This document shows, piece by piece, positions 62,247 through 64,000 of a DNA stretch of 64,000 bases. The notes under the pieces were generated by a model. The model did no database searches, was not told the origin of the DNA, and saw only the letters and a program-made list of their open reading frames with translations. This DNA comes from HKCCE3408 sp039183205. GTDB lineage: Bacteria > Pseudomonadota > Alphaproteobacteria > Rhodobacterales > Rhodobacteraceae. The stretch lies in the NCBI GenBank assembly GCA_039183205.1, contig JBCDBR010000006.1:80193-144192 (forward strand), given 5' to 3'. Numbering within the stretch: the first letter of the stretch is position 1; every line of letters begins with the position of its first letter. A program made the position numbers and the translations under genes.

Positions 62247-63641
62247 TCAACGTGCAGCCTCATTCGCCAAGGCTGCGAGCCTTTCAGAATATGGCCGACC
62301 ATCATCGAAGAGAATGTATTGACGCGCAACATCGATCTGGGAACGGTCTCGTTCACCGCGGCGATCCCAAGCATCCAGAAGCAAACGTTCTGCATCCGCC
62401 TTGACTTTGCATAGGCCAATTGAAGGTATCTGCTCGATCCCGCGGAAATGCTCAGAGCGTTCGAAGACCGTCCGTTGGTTGGTAATGTTTATCCCGTCGT
62501 CATAGGTCAGGGCGACGTAGTCTTTTCCGAAGATTGTCGCCTCGATCATCATCGAGGTCAGCCCGCCCACTACCAGTTCGGCGTTCATTAGAAGTCCAGG
62601 GTAATATGTCAGTTCGGGTTGAAAATGCGTCCGACGCCCGGTGCCAAAATAATGATCTGCCAGCTGCGGGTCTACATCCACACGTTGGAGACCGCGGCCG
62701 ACGATTGTATCCTTGTCAGAGCGCCAAGGATGTGGGCGATAGATAATTCGCACGCCATTGAACCGGTCTGGATTGCGATTGATCACAGCCTCTAGGTGCT
62801 CAAGCGCACTTGCCTCGTCAAACGAGAGCGATGTACCGAGAAATAGGATATAGGGAAAATCAAACGGGCTAGAGATTTTCTCATCCCTTGCCCGAAAGTA
62901 CTCGTCGAAACGCGGCGTCCCCAGGACACAGACCTTTGCAACGTCGAAATCCTGAATGTCTTTGGCATGTAGAGCGCTCTGATCCCCCCAAACCCCAAGA
63001 AAATCGGGTTTGAGAAGCATGACGGATTTTGAGGACAGGTTGTCCCAATTGTCGATCAAGAACATCGTCTTGATGCCCGCCCGCTTCGCATGCTGAATAA
63101 CATCGTTGCCATCTGGATCAAAGGCACTGGACGGCATAACAATCAGGTTGAAGGCTGTGTTTGACAGAGCTTGAACAATGCCCTGCGACGGTTCCAACAT
63201 CACAATCCGTTTGCGTCGGATCCAATGAAAAACTGGCCCCGATGCCAGAAGTCCCAGCCGAGCACGCCGGGCTGCGATACCGATGCGCTCTCGAAGAGCG
63301 TTAAGGTTTGAGGTCAGATTTGCGAGCAGCGGCCGCGTATATTTCCGTTTCGGTTCGAACATGCGATCAAGGCGAAACTCAAATGTGCTCGAGCGCTTTT
63401 GATATCGTCGCATCAAAACCTTGTAGGTTTTAAATTGCCTCTTCCGATGTCGGTGGTCGACCGGATAATAGACTATTTTCCGGCCATTCCCTTCGATTGT
63501 GTCGCGATCCTTAATATCTGCCGAGACGACGAAATGTACATCCCAATCCCGCTCCAATTGCGCCAGAGCGTCTGTCTTAAAATAGTTTCGGACGAACAGC
63601 TCCGATGAGACGACAAAGGCAATCTTTGGCTTTTCCTGCAC
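62247..63641 (-). CDS. CDP-glycerol glycerophosphotransferase-like surface polysaccharide transferase
   Basis: The protein is 464 aa from GTG 63641, favoured because AGGAG lies 11 bases upstream; the ATG at 63782 would overlap the divergent gene. It begins QEKPKIAFVVSSELFVRN, has a GT-B-like fold with IIYRPHPWRSD (glycan/phosphate-binding His-Pro region), and a late FGKDYVALTYDDG. YYPGLLMNAELVVGGLTSMM IEAT resembles CDP-glycerol transferases and glycosyltransferases of capsule loci. The exact donor and acceptor are unknown. Confidence 0.65.
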   Translation of the reverse strand: MQEKPKIAFVVSSELFVRNYFKTDALAQLERDWDVHFVVSADIKDRDTIEGNGRKIVYYPVDHRHRKRQFKTYKVLMRRYQKRSSTFEFRLDRMFEPKRKYTRPLLANLTSNLNALRERIGIAARRARLGLLASGPVFHWIRRKRIVMLEPSQGIVQALSNTAFNLIVMPSSAFDPDGNDVIQHAKRAGIKTMFLIDNWDNLSSKSVMLLKPDFLGVWGDQSALHAKDIQDFDVAKVCVLGTPRFDEYFRARDEKISSPFDFPYILFLGTSLSFDEASALEHLEAVINRNPDRFNGVRIIYRPHPWRSDKDTIVGRGLQRVDVDPQLADHYFGTGRRTHFQPELTYYPGLLMNAELVVGGLTSMMIEATIFGKDYVALTYDDGINITNQRTVFERSEHFRGIEQIPSIGLCKVKADAERLLLDAWDRRGERDRSQIDVARQYILFDDGRPYSERLAALANEAAR

Positions 63642-63772
63642 GGCGTCTATAACTCCTGGGATTTTGACCCTGCTAATCCTTGAGCCAGCAGGCAGCAACC
63701 GGTTTTGGGCTGGCAGCCTGCCGACCAATGCGCTAGCAGACGTATAAAAATCAATGGATAGGGACGGACTGC

Positions 63773-64000
63773 ATGATCTCAAAAGTAAAGATCATCGGCG
63801 CAGGTTCAATCGGTAATCATCTTGCGAACGCCTCCCGTCGGATGGGGTGGTCGGTGACTATGTGCGACATCGATCCGAGCGCTCTCAATCGGACCCGGAA
63901 CGATATCTATCCAAGCCGCTACGGTACCTGGGACGATGCCATCACCCTGAGCTCTGCGGACAGTGTCGAACAAAGCGGTTTTGACCTGATCTGCGTCGGA
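63773..64000 (+). CDS. Rossmann-fold oxidoreductase, N-terminal part
   Basis: From ATG 63773, 76 codons run to the window edge in one frame. The start KVKIIGAGSIGNHLANASRR is a dinucleotide-binding fold (GAGSIG), with the acidic residue of strand two in CDIDPSALNR. Gfo/Idh/MocA or UDP-sugar/6-phosphogluconate-like dehydrogenases are possible. GGGACGG precedes the ATG. It diverges from the polysaccharide transferase and is likely part of a surface-sugar locus. Confidence 0.75.
   Translation, partial: MISKVKIIGAGSIGNHLANASRRMGWSVTMCDIDPSALNRTRNDIYPSRYGTWDDAITLSSADSVEQSGFDLICVG

Noticed and set aside
62071..62322. An 83-codon plus-strand ORF near the IS remnant
   Set aside because: No ribosome-binding site or recognisable sequence, and it runs into the antisense of the transferase gene.

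Overview
The window looks like a chromosomal segment of a marine-type alphaproteobacterium, most likely Rhodobacteraceae (Roseobacter group). The grounds are a GC-rich coding style, TRAP and dipeptide-type ABC transporters, a GcvT-fused dimethylglycine/sarcosine dehydrogenase, a PaaX-family regulator, a single-domain BLUF protein and a SoxR-controlled exporter. No rRNA, tRNA, CRISPR array, prophage or plasmid functions were seen. Taxonomy is inferred from gene content only.

Layout. 1-5.4 kb: a truncated RpiR-type regulator diverges from an operon for an N-methylated amino acid or betaine (FAD/folate demethylase, enolase-superfamily epimerase, class III aminotransferase). 5.4-14.6 kb: single genes and regulator/transporter pairs (DUF3179 protein, SoxR plus MFS exporter with a perfect SoxR box, glutathionyl-hydroquinone reductase-like GST, two LysR regulators, two EamA exporters, one Lrp). 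14.7-26.3 kb: a tightly packed peptidoglycan-recycling operon (NagA, SIS deaminase/isomerase, small ORF, AnmK, serine hydrolase, ABC importer, MurQ) opposite a MurR/RpiR regulator.

26.4-48.3 kb: a large catabolic island. It holds two aldehyde dehydrogenases, an alcohol dehydrogenase, a Tat-exported GMC oxidoreductase, two CoA ligases, an AMACR-like CoA-transferase-family protein, an acyl-CoA dehydrogenase, two hydratase-2 proteins, an MFE-2-type SDR, a DUF35/thiolase pair, an enoyl-CoA hydratase, a nitronate monooxygenase-like protein, two MarR regulators and a TRAP transporter. Together they resemble peroxisomal-type beta-oxidation of 2-methyl-branched acyl-CoAs. Five operon-start regions share a related 20-bp motif, which suggests one regulon.

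48.6-53.5 kb: four consecutive exported proteins (alpha/beta hydrolase with an Asp nucleophile, SnoaL-like protein, a tandem AhpD-like protein with calcium-loop motifs, an outer-membrane beta-barrel). 53.7 kb: the BLUF photoreceptor. 54.9-60.9 kb: a PaaX regulator diverging from an unusual operon: CoA ligase, a cytosolic reductive-dehalogenase/QueG-like Fe-S protein, an unknown 146-aa protein, a 7Fe ferredoxin, a small ORF and a ThDP enzyme. This is the best candidate for an undescribed system. 61.0-61.9 kb: a broken, rearranged IS3-type element. 62.2-64 kb: a surface-polysaccharide-type transferase and a truncated Rossmann-fold protein.
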